DNA of 38,528 nt from positions 1-38,528 of the forward strand of contig JAJDNX010000071.1 in the NCBI GenBank assembly GCA_022340485.1. The letters run 5' to 3'. The position numbers were made by a program, and so were the translations under genes. Within the stretch, counting starts at the first letter, position 1, and the number at the start of each line of letters is the position of its first letter. This document shows positions 1 through 10,655 of the stretch, in pieces. This DNA comes from Gammaproteobacteria bacterium (GTDB lineage Bacteria; Pseudomonadota; Gammaproteobacteria; UBA9214). The notes beneath the pieces were generated by a model that was not told the origin of the DNA, ran no database searches, and saw nothing but the letters and a program-made list of their open reading frames with translations.

Positions 1-87
1 GTTGACTTCAGCCAGTCTGTTCATGCCTGTCCTTAAGGCTTACCATGTTGGTCCTTCCATCGGGACGAGTGAATCGCAGGTGACCTC

Positions 88-954
88 ATGATACGCAGTA
101 TGACGGCGTTTGCACGACAGGAGCTTGATACCGGCAGAGGCGAGTTGGCCTGGGAAATCCGTTCGCTGAACCATCGTTATCTGGAACTGGGTGTGCGCCT
201 GCCGGAAGAGCTCCGCGCCATCGAGTCGGCCGTGCGTGAACGACTGGGCGCGCGCCTCGGGCGTGGCAAGGTGGAGTGTACCTGCCGTTACCGGCCGCTA
301 GCCTCCGCGACCGTGCCGGTCGATATCGACCAGGATAACCTGACGCGTTTGCTGGCTGCCTGTGCGGACGTGTCTGCCAGGCTGCCGGAGTCTGTTCCCC
401 TGAACCCGATTGAGCTGTTGCGCTGGCCAGGGGTGCTGCGGGAAGAGGCTGTTGACACTGCGCCACTGGTGAAAACTGCGCTGGCACTGCTTGATCGGAC
501 CCTCGATGAACTGTTGCAATGCAGGGAGCGCGAGGGCGCGCAGATCAAGCAGCTGTTGTTGCAGCGCTGTGATGCCATGGGCGAACTGGTGCAGCAGGCA
601 CGCAATAGCCTGCCGGAAATACTGGTGGCGCTTCGGGAAAAACTGCAGGCGCGCCTGGCGGAGCTTGAGACCGTGGCCGATCCCGGACGGCTGGAGCAGG
701 AACTGGTTATACAAATACAGAAAAGTGATGTGGACGAGGAAATGGAGCGGCTGCAGGGTCATATTGACGAGGTGCGTCGGGTGCTGGAGCGCGATGAACC
801 CGTCGGACGCCGCCTGGATTTCCTGATGCAGGAACTGAATCGTGAGGCGAATACCCTGGGGTCCAAGTCGGTGGCGGCAGTAACGACCAATATCTCGGTC
901 GAGCTCAAGGTCCTGATCGAGCAGATGCGCGAGCAGGTGCAAAACACGGAGTGA
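88..954 (+). CDS. yicC: YicC/YloC family endoribonuclease
   Basis: 288 aa ORF; N-term MIRSMTAFAR, C-term DEEMERLQGHIDEVRRVLERDEPVGRRLDFLMQELNREANTLGSKS typical of YicC; directly upstream of gmk. Confidence 0.95.
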   Translation: MIRSMTAFARQELDTGRGELAWEIRSLNHRYLELGVRLPEELRAIESAVRERLGARLGRGKVECTCRYRPLASATVPVDIDQDNLTRLLAACADVSARLPESVPLNPIELLRWPGVLREEAVDTAPLVKTALALLDRTLDELLQCREREGAQIKQLLLQRCDAMGELVQQARNSLPEILVALREKLQARLAELETVADPGRLEQELVIQIQKSDVDEEMERLQGHIDEVRRVLERDEPVGRRLDFLMQELNREANTLGSKSVAAVTTNISVELKVLIEQMREQVQNTE

Positions 955-1629
<675 letters not shown>

Positions 1630-1685
1630 TTCGGGTAAACTCGCCCGCCCGATAGTCAGTAGTATCAGGTTTTCCGGAGAGTTAC

Positions 1686-2012
1686 ATGGCACGCGTTACC
1701 GTAGAAGATTGTCTCGACAAGGTTGATAACCGCTTTCAGCTGGTGCTGATCGCAACCAAGCGTGCCCGGCAGCTTGCCAACGGTGTGCAGCCCCTGGTGC
1801 CATGGGAAAATGACAAGCCAACCATCGTGGCCCTGCGCGAGATCGCCGCTGGCCTCGTCGGCCCTGCGATCCTCGACGAGACGGTGCATTCCGTGTTTGA
1901 AGAGGAGGATGAGGAGGAAGCCGTTGTGGGCGCCGTGTCCGAGGAAGCCACGGCAGCCGTTACATCACCCGAGACCCCTGACGATACCCCCCCGCCGGCA
2001 ACAGAGGGCTGA
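1686..2012 (+). CDS. rpoZ: DNA-directed RNA polymerase omega subunit
   Basis: [30 protein letters not shown]; acidic low-complexity C-terminal tail; between gmk and spoT. Confidence 0.97.
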   Translation: MARVTVEDCLDKVDNRFQLVLIATKRARQLANGVQPLVPWENDKPTIVALREIAAGLVGPAILDETVHSVFEEEDEEEAVVGAVSEEATAAVTSPETPDDTPPPATEG

Positions 2013-2133
2013 CCACCGGACAAGCCCCGCCTGCCACTCGTGGCAGCGGTCATACGACCGCAAATCCACTCGACTTGCTGCGCCACCACCGCGGGATCAC
2101 GATGGTGGTGTGCGTATCTGCGCTGCACCCAAA

Positions 2134-2139
2134 TATAAT
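2134..2139 (+). promoter_or_regulatory. candidate -10 box (TATAAT) for spoT
   Basis: Exact TATAAT about 90 nt upstream of the spoT ATG in the rpoZ-spoT gap; no convincing -35 hexamer at standard spacing. Confidence 0.4.
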
Positions 2140-2225
2140 AGGGACTCACGGGCCGTCATTGATTTATCATCAATGCAAGACGTAGCGCCAGTCGCTACAG
2201 GCAGACCACGCAACACCAGGGTTTC

Positions 2226-4379
2226 ATGGCAAGCAGACCGGATTTAAACACCGCAGATGAATCGCGATTCCTGATCAGCGATCTGTGCGGGATGCTGGAA
2301 TCCTATTTAGACAAAGAACAGGTGCAGGAGGTTTATCGCGCCTACCTGTTTGGCGCGGAAGCGCACGAGGGACAGCAACGACTGTCCGGCGAGCCCTACA
2401 TATACCACCCCATTGCCGCAGCACGCATCCTTGCCGAGCTGCACCTCGATCACAAGTCGATTATTGCGGCCATCCTGCACGACGTCATAGAGGATACGCC
2501 AATCGCCAAGGAGCAGATTGAAAGCGCCTTCGGTGCCGATGTGGCGGAACTGGTGGACGGGGTCAGCAAGTTGACACAAATAGAGTTCGAGAGCCAGGCA
2601 GAAGCCCAGGCCGAGAATTTCCGCAAGATGATCCTGGCGATGGTGCGTGATATCCGCGTCATCCTGGTAAAGCTGGCGGACCGCCTGCACAACATGCGCA
2701 CCCTGGGTGTGATGCGCCCTGACAAGCGCCGCCGTATTGCCCGCGAGACTCTCGATATCTACGCGCCGATCGCCAATCGCCTCGGCATCAATGCACTGCG
2801 TGTGGAACTGGAAGATCTGGGTTTTGCCGCACTCTACCCGTTGCGTTACAAGGTACTGGAAAAGGCGGTGCTGGCGGCACGTGGGCACCGCAAGGAAGTG
2901 CTGAACAAGATCAATACCGCCATCAAGCGGCGTATCGAGCAGGAGCATTTACCGGCGCGGGTACTGAGTCGCGAGAAACACCTCTACAGTCTTTATCGCA
3001 AGATCCGTGACAAGGCACTGTCCTTTGAAGAAATCTACGATGTCTATGCATTTCGAATCATCGTCAAGGATGTTGATGCCTGCTACCGGGCGCTCGGTAT
3101 CATGCACAACCTGTACAAGCCGGTGCCGGGCAAGTTCAAGGACTATATCGCCATACCCAAGGCCAACGGTTACCAGTCCCTGCACAGTATTCTGTTTGGC
3201 CCCTACGGAGTACCGCTCGAGGTCCAGATTCGCACCGAGGATATGAACAAGGTTGCCGAATCGGGTGTGGCGGCTCACTGGGTGTACAAGGCCAACGAGG
3301 AAAGACTTGACCAGATGCACGCCGGTGCCCGTGAGTGGATGCGCGAGTTGCTGGAGATGCAGACCCGCGCCGGCGATTCGCTGGAATTTCTCGAAAACGT
3401 CAAGGTCGACCTGTTTCCCGATGCGGTCTATGTGTTCACCCCGGCAGGTGAGATCATGAAGCTGCCCTATGGCGCGACGGTGATTGACTTTGCCTATGCG
3501 GTGCACACCGATGTGGGTAATACCTGTATCGATGCAAAGGTCAACCGGCAGGTGGTGCCCTTGCGCACCGTGTTGCATAACGGGCAGACGGTCGAGATCG
3601 TGACCGCGGTGGGCGCCTGCCCGAGTCCTGCCTGGCTGAACTTTGTGGTGACAGCCAAGGCGCGCTCCAATATTCGCCACTACCAGAAAAGCCTGAAACG
3701 GGAAGAGGCCATCGAGCTGGGACGACGCATGCTGGATCGTGCGCTCGGTGTCTTTGAGGTCACCGCGGCGGATATATCCGAGAAGCGGCTGCAGGTGCTG
3801 TTACAAGACTATCACCTGAGCACGCTGGATGACCTGCTGGTTGAGGTGGGCATGGGCAGACGACCCTCGGTGCTGGTGGCGCGCGCCCTGGTACCCTCGG
3901 AGGCGGCTGACTCAAAGGGTGATGATATGACCATGCGGCCCCTTGTGATCAAGGGTACCGAAGGTATGGTCATGCGGTTTTCGAAGTGCTGTCGCCCGAT
4001 ACCCGGCGATCCGGTCATCGGGATAATCACCGGCGGGCGTGGCCTGATGATCCACTCCCAGAACTGCAGAAACATCACCGACAACAAATACCCGAAGGAG
4101 AACCAGCTCGATGTGCAGTGGGAACCGGGCATTGATGAAGAGTTTCCTGTTGAAGTCAGCGTCATTGTCGAGGATCGCAGGGGGGTACTGGCAAGGGTCG
4201 CAACCGTCATTGGCGATGCAGATTCCAACATCGAAAACGTCGGTATAGAAGAGCGAGACGGGTTGACGAACAAGCTGCAGTTCACCATCACGGTACACAA
4301 CCGCCAGCACCTGGCGCGCGTGATGCGCCGGGTCCGCAATATTCCCTCGGTAATCAAGATTACCAGGACCAGGAGCTGA
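2226..4379 (+). CDS. spoT: bifunctional (p)ppGpp synthetase/hydrolase SpoT/RelA family
   Basis: 717 aa; HD hydrolase HDVIEDT, synthetase YQSLH, TGS (VYVFTPAGEIMKLPYGATVIDFAYAVHTDVG) and C-terminal ACT domain. Confidence 0.97.
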   Translation: MASRPDLNTADESRFLISDLCGMLESYLDKEQVQEVYRAYLFGAEAHEGQQRLSGEPYIYHPIAAARILAELHLDHKSIIAAILHDVIEDTPIAKEQIESAFGADVAELVDGVSKLTQIEFESQAEAQAENFRKMILAMVRDIRVILVKLADRLHNMRTLGVMRPDKRRRIARETLDIYAPIANRLGINALRVELEDLGFAALYPLRYKVLEKAVLAARGHRKEVLNKINTAIKRRIEQEHLPARVLSREKHLYSLYRKIRDKALSFEEIYDVYAFRIIVKDVDACYRALGIMHNLYKPVPGKFKDYIAIPKANGYQSLHSILFGPYGVPLEVQIRTEDMNKVAESGVAAHWVYKANEERLDQMHAGAREWMRELLEMQTRAGDSLEFLENVKVDLFPDAVYVFTPAGEIMKLPYGATVIDFAYAVHTDVGNTCIDAKVNRQVVPLRTVLHNGQTVEIVTAVGACPSPAWLNFVVTAKARSNIRHYQKSLKREEAIELGRRMLDRALGVFEVTAADISEKRLQVLLQDYHLSTLDDLLVEVGMGRRPSVLVARALVPSEAADSKGDDMTMRPLVIKGTEGMVMRFSKCCRPIPGDPVIGIITGGRGLMIHSQNCRNITDNKYPKENQLDVQWEPGIDEEFPVEVSVIVEDRRGVLARVATVIGDADSNIENVGIEERDGLTNKLQFTITVHNRQHLARVMRRVRNIPSVIKITRTRS

Positions 4380-4412
4380 GAATGCTTTGTGTTTTTTTTA
4401 CTACAGGGGTCA

Positions 4413-4805
4413 ATGATGACACGCATATCGATACAGACTGAGCGCGCACCACAGGCAATTGGTACCTACTCACAGGCCGTTCGCTGCGGTAATACGGTCT
4501 ACCTGTCAGGACAGATTCCGCTACTGCCGGATACCATGGAGCTGGTTAACGGTGATATGGATGCACAGATCAGGCGCGTTTTTGACAATCTTGCGGCGGT
4601 TGCGGAGGCCGCTGGCGGGTCGCTGGCCGATGTCGTCAAGCTGAATGTTTTTCTACCCGACCTCGGGAACTTTGCGCTGGTGAATAACATCATGGCGGAA
4701 TATTTTGAGGCACCCTACCCGGCACGCGCGGCGGTGGGCGTTGCGGCCTTGCCAAGAGGCGCTCAGGTGGAGATGGATGCTATCATGGAGTTGGCAAGCG
4801 CCTGA
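4413..4805 (+). CDS. ridA: RidA family reactive intermediate/imine deaminase
   Basis: [67 protein letters not shown]; likely start ATG 4413 or 4416 rather than the ORF-track start at 4389. Confidence 0.93.
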   Translation: MMTRISIQTERAPQAIGTYSQAVRCGNTVYLSGQIPLLPDTMELVNGDMDAQIRRVFDNLAAVAEAAGGSLADVVKLNVFLPDLGNFALVNNIMAEYFEAPYPARAAVGVAALPRGAQVEMDAIMELASA

Positions 4806-4918
4806 CAAGCCGGTCTGGCGCAGCCAGTTCCAGGGAGTCATTGTCCCTCGTTGCCTGCCCGTGCCGTGACACGGCTGGCGCTGATTCGTCCTCTTCGTAA
4901 AAAAATCAGCCCTGAACC

Positions 4919-7027
4919 TTGAGTCAATCACCCGATAACCTCGACACCCTCCCGGTAACCGTGCTCAAGGGTGTGGGGCCACGTATCGCCCGTCGACTGG
5001 AACGGCTGCAGATACGCACGGTTCAGGATGTGCTGTTTCACTTGCCGGCACGCTACGAGGATCGTACCCGCGTTACACCCATGGGCGCCGTGCAGCCCGG
5101 CCAGTCAGTGGTGGTGCAGGGTAAAGTGGAGCTTGCAGAAGTACGCTTCGGGCGACGGCGCAGTCTGCTGGTGCGTATCAGTGACGGCAGCGGGGCGTTG
5201 ACGCTGCGCTTTTTCCATTTCAATGCGGCCCAGCAGGCGGGTTTTAAACGTGGTGCAGCGATCCGCTGCTACGGGGAGGCCCGCGGCAGCCACTCTGCAC
5301 TGGAGCTGATCCATCCCGAGTACAGCTTGCTGCCGGTCGCTGCGCACGCTGTGATGGAGGAGTCTCTCACCCCTGTTTACCCGGCGACCGAGGGTGTCCA
5401 CCAGCTGAGCCTGCGCGCCCTGACCGAGGAGGCGCTGTCCTACCTGGGCAAACCGGACAGTAACCACGGGGTTGCACTGGTCGACTGGTTACCGGCGGCG
5501 CTGGTGCGCTCATTCAGACTGACATCACTGCCGGCGGCGCTGCGTTATGTGCATCGTCCGCCCCCGAATGCCCCGCTGGAACTGCTGGCAGCCGGCAAGC
5601 ATCCGGCCCAGCAACGGCTTGCTTTCGAGGAGTTGCTGGCACACCACCTGAGCCTGAGACGCATACGCCAGCGCGCGCAGCAACTGGCCGCGCCGGCCTT
5701 TGTTGGCAGCCAGGCACTCGTCGAGCATTTTATCAAGCGCTTGCCGTTCATGCTGACCACGGCACAGCAGCGGGTGCTCGGGGAAATCCAGCTGGACCTT
5801 TCCCGAGCACACCCGATGGCACGCCTGGTGCAGGGCGATGTCGGTTCTGGCAAGACGGTGGTGGCAGCGTGTGCGGCCCTGGTAGCGGTGCAGTCCGGAT
5901 ACCAGGTCGCGCTGATGGCACCCACCGAATTACTGGCTGAGCAGCACTACCGCAGTTTCCGCGAGTGGTTGTCGCCTCTGGATATCCGCGTTGTCTGGCA
6001 CACTGGCAAGTCCAAGGGCAAGACGCGCAGTGCGGCACTGCAGGCAATCGCTGGCGGCGCGGCGGCAGTGGCCGTCGGCACGCACGCACTGTTCCAGGAC
6101 GAGGTCGAGTTTTCCCGCCTGGGCCTGGTGATTATTGATGAACAGCATCGCTTTGGTGTGCATCAGCGGCTGGCCTTGCGTGACAAGGGGCGGCTGGGTG
6201 AGCAACGCCCACACCAGCTGGTCATGACGGCAACACCGATCCCGCGCACACTCGCCATGACGGTATACGCCGACCTGGATAGTTCGGTGATCGATGAGTT
6301 GCCACCCGGGCGACAACCGGTGAAGACGGTGGCCCTCAGCCAGCAGCGACGCGAGGAAGTGATCCAGTCTGTGCGCAAGGCCTGTGCTTCCGGGCAACAA
6401 GCCTACTGGGTGTGTACGCTGATTGATGAATCCGAGGCGTTGCAATGCCAGGCGGCCGAGAACACCGCAGCCCTGCTTACCGATTGCCTGCCGGAGCTGC
6501 GCATTGGCCTGGTGCATGGCCGCCTGGCGGCAGCGCAAAAGGAAACGCTGATGGCTGCCTTCAAGGCCGGTGAGCTGGACCTGCTGGTGGCAACGACTGT
6601 CATTGAGGTCGGTGTTGATATTCCGAATGCGTCGTTAATGATTATCGAGAACCCTGAAAGGCTGGGGCTCGCTCAACTGCATCAGTTGCGCGGACGCGTT
6701 GGCCGTGGCAGTCGGCAGAGCAATTGTGTGTTGTTATATCAGCCACCACTCACGGAGACGGCACGTGAACGTCTGGCCGTGCTGCGAGCCAGCAATGACG
6801 GTTTTGAAATTGCGCGCCGTGACATGGAATTGCGCGGCCCCGGTGAGGTGCTGGGCACCCGTCAGACCGGAGAGATGCAATTCCACATAGCCGATCTGTT
6901 GCGTGACGAGTCGCTACTGGCTGCCGTGGAGGCCGCCGCCACACGGCTGCTGGAGCTGGCACCGGAGAATGTGTCGCCATTGATCCGACGCTGGCTTGGT
7001 GCGTCGGTGGATTACGGTGAGGTGTGA
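4919..7027 (+). CDS. recG: ATP-dependent DNA helicase RecG
   Basis: 702 aa, TTG start; wedge domain, GDVGSGKTVVA Walker A, DEQHRFGV, TATPIPRTLAMT, GRVGRG motifs. Confidence 0.97.
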   Translation: MSQSPDNLDTLPVTVLKGVGPRIARRLERLQIRTVQDVLFHLPARYEDRTRVTPMGAVQPGQSVVVQGKVELAEVRFGRRRSLLVRISDGSGALTLRFFHFNAAQQAGFKRGAAIRCYGEARGSHSALELIHPEYSLLPVAAHAVMEESLTPVYPATEGVHQLSLRALTEEALSYLGKPDSNHGVALVDWLPAALVRSFRLTSLPAALRYVHRPPPNAPLELLAAGKHPAQQRLAFEELLAHHLSLRRIRQRAQQLAAPAFVGSQALVEHFIKRLPFMLTTAQQRVLGEIQLDLSRAHPMARLVQGDVGSGKTVVAACAALVAVQSGYQVALMAPTELLAEQHYRSFREWLSPLDIRVVWHTGKSKGKTRSAALQAIAGGAAAVAVGTHALFQDEVEFSRLGLVIIDEQHRFGVHQRLALRDKGRLGEQRPHQLVMTATPIPRTLAMTVYADLDSSVIDELPPGRQPVKTVALSQQRREEVIQSVRKACASGQQAYWVCTLIDESEALQCQAAENTAALLTDCLPELRIGLVHGRLAAAQKETLMAAFKAGELDLLVATTVIEVGVDIPNASLMIIENPERLGLAQLHQLRGRVGRGSRQSNCVLLYQPPLTETARERLAVLRASNDGFEIARRDMELRGPGEVLGTRQTGEMQFHIADLLRDESLLAAVEAAATRLLELAPENVSPLIRRWLGASVDYGEV

Positions 7028-7253
7028 ATGCAGCCTGTATCTCCAGGCAATAGGGGTGGCTTGCCTGCCTGCAGGTTGCGTCGTCTGGATCGCCGCCGCA
7101 GTCGTTTCTTTGCCATGCGTACATACGGTGCCCTGCAGGCAACCTGTAAATCGTGTTCCGGCATCGTCTGTGTGCTGCGCCTGTCGGGGCGGCCGTGAAC
7201 ACGGCAGAAACCAGCGAACAATCATGCGATAATCCCGCCCCCGTTGGATCCTG

Positions 7254-7934
7254 ATGATATCTGCCTTGAAAACAGCCGCTGCCGATACCCGCCCGACCTG
7301 CTGGAAACCCGAGCGCTATTTTCTGCGCAGCCGTCTTCCACGGGAGTTGTCCGGCTGGCTGCTGGATACAGCTTCATTGACCCTGCGCCTGCAGCGACTT
7401 TGCCCGAAAAAATTCCAGGTACAGGTGCTGTCGCAGGCCTGGGGTGTGCCCAGGATCGATGAAGCCCGGGTGCTGGGGATGAGGCAGGCGGGTCTGGCAA
7501 TCATCCGGCAGGTGCACCTGCTCTGTGACGGTCAGCCCTGGGTGTATGCACGTACCGTGATTCCTGCTACCTCCTTGCATGGTAAATTGCAGCGCCTCGC
7601 GAAACTGGGAACGCGTCCGCTGGGTGGTGTATTGTTTGCCGATCCAGGCATGCAGCGAGGACCTGTCGAGCTGGCACGGATCTGCAGAGAGGAGTCCGTT
7701 TATCAGGCCGCCACCGGTCATCTGCGCCAGGCCCCGGCAGAAATATGGGGGCGGCGGGCGGTATTCAGGCTTTCCGGCAGGCCACTGCTGGTGAGCGAGG
7801 TGTTCCTGCCTGAATTTCCAGCGGGCAGTCCATCTGCGCCGTGCTGGAAAGGCAGCAGCTCAATCCGTGATGAACGTCACCGGGAGGGTGATTTGACAAG
7901 CGTACAACAGGCAACATGTCGTCCTCGATCATAA
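7254..7934 (+). CDS. ubiC: chorismate lyase, with an atypical C-terminal extension
   Basis: [33 protein letters not shown] motifs; immediately upstream of and overlapping ubiA by 19 nt. Confidence 0.85.
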   Translation: MISALKTAAADTRPTCWKPERYFLRSRLPRELSGWLLDTASLTLRLQRLCPKKFQVQVLSQAWGVPRIDEARVLGMRQAGLAIIRQVHLLCDGQPWVYARTVIPATSLHGKLQRLAKLGTRPLGGVLFADPGMQRGPVELARICREESVYQAATGHLRQAPAEIWGRRAVFRLSGRPLLVSEVFLPEFPAGSPSAPCWKGSSSIRDERHREGDLTSVQQATCRPRS

Positions 7935-8785
7935 CCCGTCTGGGTGATTACGCACGCCTGCTGCGGCTCGACAAGCCGATTGGCATCTTTTTGTTGCTGT
8001 GGCCGACGCTCTGGGCACTGTGGATTGCCAGTGAAGGCCACCCCGATCACAAGATCCTGGCAGTATTTGTGCTGGGTGTAATCCTGATGCGTTCTGCAGG
8101 CTGTATCATCAACGATTACGCGGATCGTGACATCGATCGTCATGTCTCGCGCACCCAGAACCGGCCATTAACCAGCGGTCGTGTCAGTCTCCGGGAGGCA
8201 AAAATCCTGTTGCTGGTGTTATGCCTCGCAGCCTTTGTACTGGTGCTGCAGCTGAATACCCTGACGATCCTGTTGTCCATTGTCGGGTTGTTGCTGGCGG
8301 CCATTTATCCGTTTATGAAACGTTTCACCCACTTGCCGCAGATTTTTCTGGGTGCGGCATTTGGCTGGGCCGTGCCGATGGCATTTGCCGCCCAGACGGG
8401 CAGCGTGCCACAAATTGCCTGGTTGATGTTCCTGGCGACATTGCTCTGGGCAACGGCCTACGACACCCTTTACGCCATGGTCGACCGTGAAGATGATCTT
8501 GCGCTGGGGATTAAATCCACAGCGATCCTGTTCGGGGATTCTGATCGCCAGATCATTGCCCTGATCCAGATCATGGTGTTGTTATGCCTGCTGATGATCG
8601 GTCGCCAGGCAGAGTTGGGGCTGATTTATTATATCAGCGTGCTACTGGCTGGCTTACTGGCCGCCTACCAGCAATACCTGATCCGCTATCGCACCCGTGA
8701 AGGGTGTTTTCAGGCATTTCTGAACAACAACTGGTTCGGGATGGTAATCTTTCTCGGGATCCTGTTCGATTACCTGGCTGCCTGA
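7916..8785 (+). CDS. ubiA: 4-hydroxybenzoate octaprenyltransferase
   Basis: [71 protein letters not shown]. Confidence 0.96.
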   Translation: MSSSIITRLGDYARLLRLDKPIGIFLLLWPTLWALWIASEGHPDHKILAVFVLGVILMRSAGCIINDYADRDIDRHVSRTQNRPLTSGRVSLREAKILLLVLCLAAFVLVLQLNTLTILLSIVGLLLAAIYPFMKRFTHLPQIFLGAAFGWAVPMAFAAQTGSVPQIAWLMFLATLLWATAYDTLYAMVDREDDLALGIKSTAILFGDSDRQIIALIQIMVLLCLLMIGRQAELGLIYYISVLLAGLLAAYQQYLIRYRTREGCFQAFLNNNWFGMVIFLGILFDYLAA

Positions 8786-8827
8786 TCGGCTGTACCAGTG
8801 AGTCCCGGCGACCTGCCAGTTGCAAGC

Positions 8828-9532
8828 CTATCCCGCCCGCGCAATCACCCAGACCTCCACGTGCTCCGCACCCGCCTGTTTTAGAACCCGTGCCAGTTCA
8901 TTGCCGGTGTGGCCGGTGGTCATGACATCATCGATAATGGCAATATGCCGGGTCACAAGTTCGCGTTGCATGCTGAATGCGTTGCGCAGGTTCAAGCGGC
9001 GTGCATTGGGAGACAACAGGGATTGCGGTTCGGTCTTCCTGTTACGTTTACAGAGACGTTGATCGGTGCGGACCCCCAGCTCGCGACCGACACGACGTGC
9101 CAGTTCTGTGGCCTGGTTGAAGCCGCGTTCCCGCAGGCGCGTGTGGTGCAATGGCACCGGGACGAGCAGTGAGGGGAGCGGGGCCGCGCGTGTTGTCAGG
9201 CGCGCAGAAAGGAGTGCGGATAACACCGGGATAATGGCCAGCTCGTTGGCGAACTTCAACTGCTTTATGAGGTAATCAACCGGTGGCTGGTAGCGGAACA
9301 GGGCGGTTGTTGTATCAAAAGCGGGTGGCCGTTGCTGGCAGTGACCGCAGCGGCTGTTTTCAGCATGCTGCGGCAGTGGGGTGCTGCATTGTATGCAGGC
9401 ATTCCTGATCCAGGGTGAATCAGCTAGACACTGAGCACACAACTTCATGGTGGTGCCGGTGGCGGCGCCGCACAATCGGCAGTGTGACGGAAACAGTCGT
9501 GATTGCAGCCACTGTGCGTAGTTGTAAACCAT
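8828..9532 (-). CDS. comF: ComF family protein (phosphoribosyltransferase-like)
   Basis: N-terminal CRLCG...CAQC...CIQCSTPLP...CGHCQ cysteine pairs, PRTase motif IAIIDDVMTTGHTGNELARVLKQAGA; start assigned to MVYNYAQWLQ at 9532 rather than 9709. Confidence 0.9.
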   Translation of the reverse strand: MVYNYAQWLQSRLFPSHCRLCGAATGTTMKLCAQCLADSPWIRNACIQCSTPLPQHAENSRCGHCQQRPPAFDTTTALFRYQPPVDYLIKQLKFANELAIIPVLSALLSARLTTRAAPLPSLLVPVPLHHTRLRERGFNQATELARRVGRELGVRTDQRLCKRNRKTEPQSLLSPNARRLNLRNAFSMQRELVTRHIAIIDDVMTTGHTGNELARVLKQAGAEHVEVWVIARAG

Positions 9533-9554
9533 AAAATCCTTTACTGGTTGACAG
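9522..9554. promoter_or_regulatory. candidate BirA (biotin repressor) operator between comF and bioB
   Basis: TTGTAAACC-N15-GGTTGACAG; left half matches the gammaproteobacterial bio operator half-site exactly, right half 7/9 versus GGTTTACAA. Confidence 0.7.
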
Positions 9555-9608
9555 CTAAAAAGATCCGCCTCATAGTGACCAGCCTCTGAAACGGTGTCTG
9601 CCAAGCCT

Positions 9609-10589
9609 ATGAATAACCTATCACACTGTCTGTCGGATAAGCCTGAAGCTGTTGTGCGCCATGACTGGTCTCGAGACGAGGTCAGGGCTGTATTTGAACT
9701 GCCTTTCAACGAATTGTTGTTTCAGGCGCAGACGCTGCACCGGCAATATTTCGATCCGAATGCCGTGCAGGTGAGTACCCTGCTGAGTATCAAGACCGGT
9801 GGCTGTCCGGAAGACTGCCACTATTGCCCGCAAAGTGTCCATTACGATACCGGTCTTGAGCCTGAAGCCCTGATGGACATCGAGGACGTGGTGCTGGCGG
9901 CAAGACGTGCCAGGCAGGCGGGGGCGACACGCTTTTGTATGGGTGCTGCATGGCGCAATCCAAAAGGCCGACAGTTTCAGCGTGTGCTGGAGATGGTGAG
10001 CAGGGTGCAGGCCGAGGGTCTTGAGACCTGCGCTACCCTTGGCATGCTGGATGCGGAGCAGGCGCATGCACTCAAGGCCGCCGGGCTGGACTACTACAAC
10101 CATAACCTGGATACCTCACCGGAATTTTATGGCGATATCATCACCACACGCAGCTACGATGACCGCCTGAATACCCTGACGCATGTTCGTGATGCCGGTA
10201 TTCATGTCTGCTGTGGCGGTATCGTCGGTCTGGGAGAGCATCGCGAAGACCGCGTGGCGCTGTTATGCGAACTGGCGAACCTGCCGGAACATCCCGGTAG
10301 TGTTCCGATCAACCAGCTGGTGAAGGTGCAGGGCACGCCGCTACAGCAACAACCAGACATCGATGCCATTGAATTTGTGCGTACCATTGCAACGGCACGT
10401 ATCCTGATGCCCGCCTCGTATGTACGCCTGTCGGCGGGGCGCTCTGCAATGACAGACGAAATGCAGGCGCTGTGTTTCCTTGCCGGAGCCAACTCGATTT
10501 TTTATGGAGAGAAGTTGTTGACCACCGGGAACCCGGATACCGGTGCGGATGATGTCCTGTTTGCAAAACTGGGCTTGCATCCGGCGTAG
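9609..10589 (+). CDS. bioB: biotin synthase (radical SAM)
   Basis: [17 protein letters not shown] radical-SAM cluster motif, [23 protein letters not shown]; start 9594 or 9609. Confidence 0.97.
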   Translation: MNNLSHCLSDKPEAVVRHDWSRDEVRAVFELPFNELLFQAQTLHRQYFDPNAVQVSTLLSIKTGGCPEDCHYCPQSVHYDTGLEPEALMDIEDVVLAARRARQAGATRFCMGAAWRNPKGRQFQRVLEMVSRVQAEGLETCATLGMLDAEQAHALKAAGLDYYNHNLDTSPEFYGDIITTRSYDDRLNTLTHVRDAGIHVCCGGIVGLGEHREDRVALLCELANLPEHPGSVPINQLVKVQGTPLQQQPDIDAIEFVRTIATARILMPASYVRLSAGRSAMTDEMQALCFLAGANSIFYGEKLLTTGNPDTGADDVLFAKLGLHPA

Positions 10590-10655
10590 TTGCGCAGGAG
10601 CTCTACTGGCAAGCGGATCAACGAACCGCTGCTGTGAAATGCTTGCCTATCGGAC

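Noticed and set aside
1-87. Divergent rph (RNase PH) start at the left edge
   Set aside because: Minus-strand frame reads ...TRPDGRTNMVSLKDRHEQTG*, which resembles the RNase PH start for only a few residues and then hits a stop; no support for a gene.
2157-2175. FNR/ANR box (TTGAT...ATCAA) upstream of spoT
   Set aside because: Half-sites match TTGAT and ATCAA but the spacer is 5 nt rather than 4, and it lies downstream of the TATAAT; treated only as an inverted repeat.
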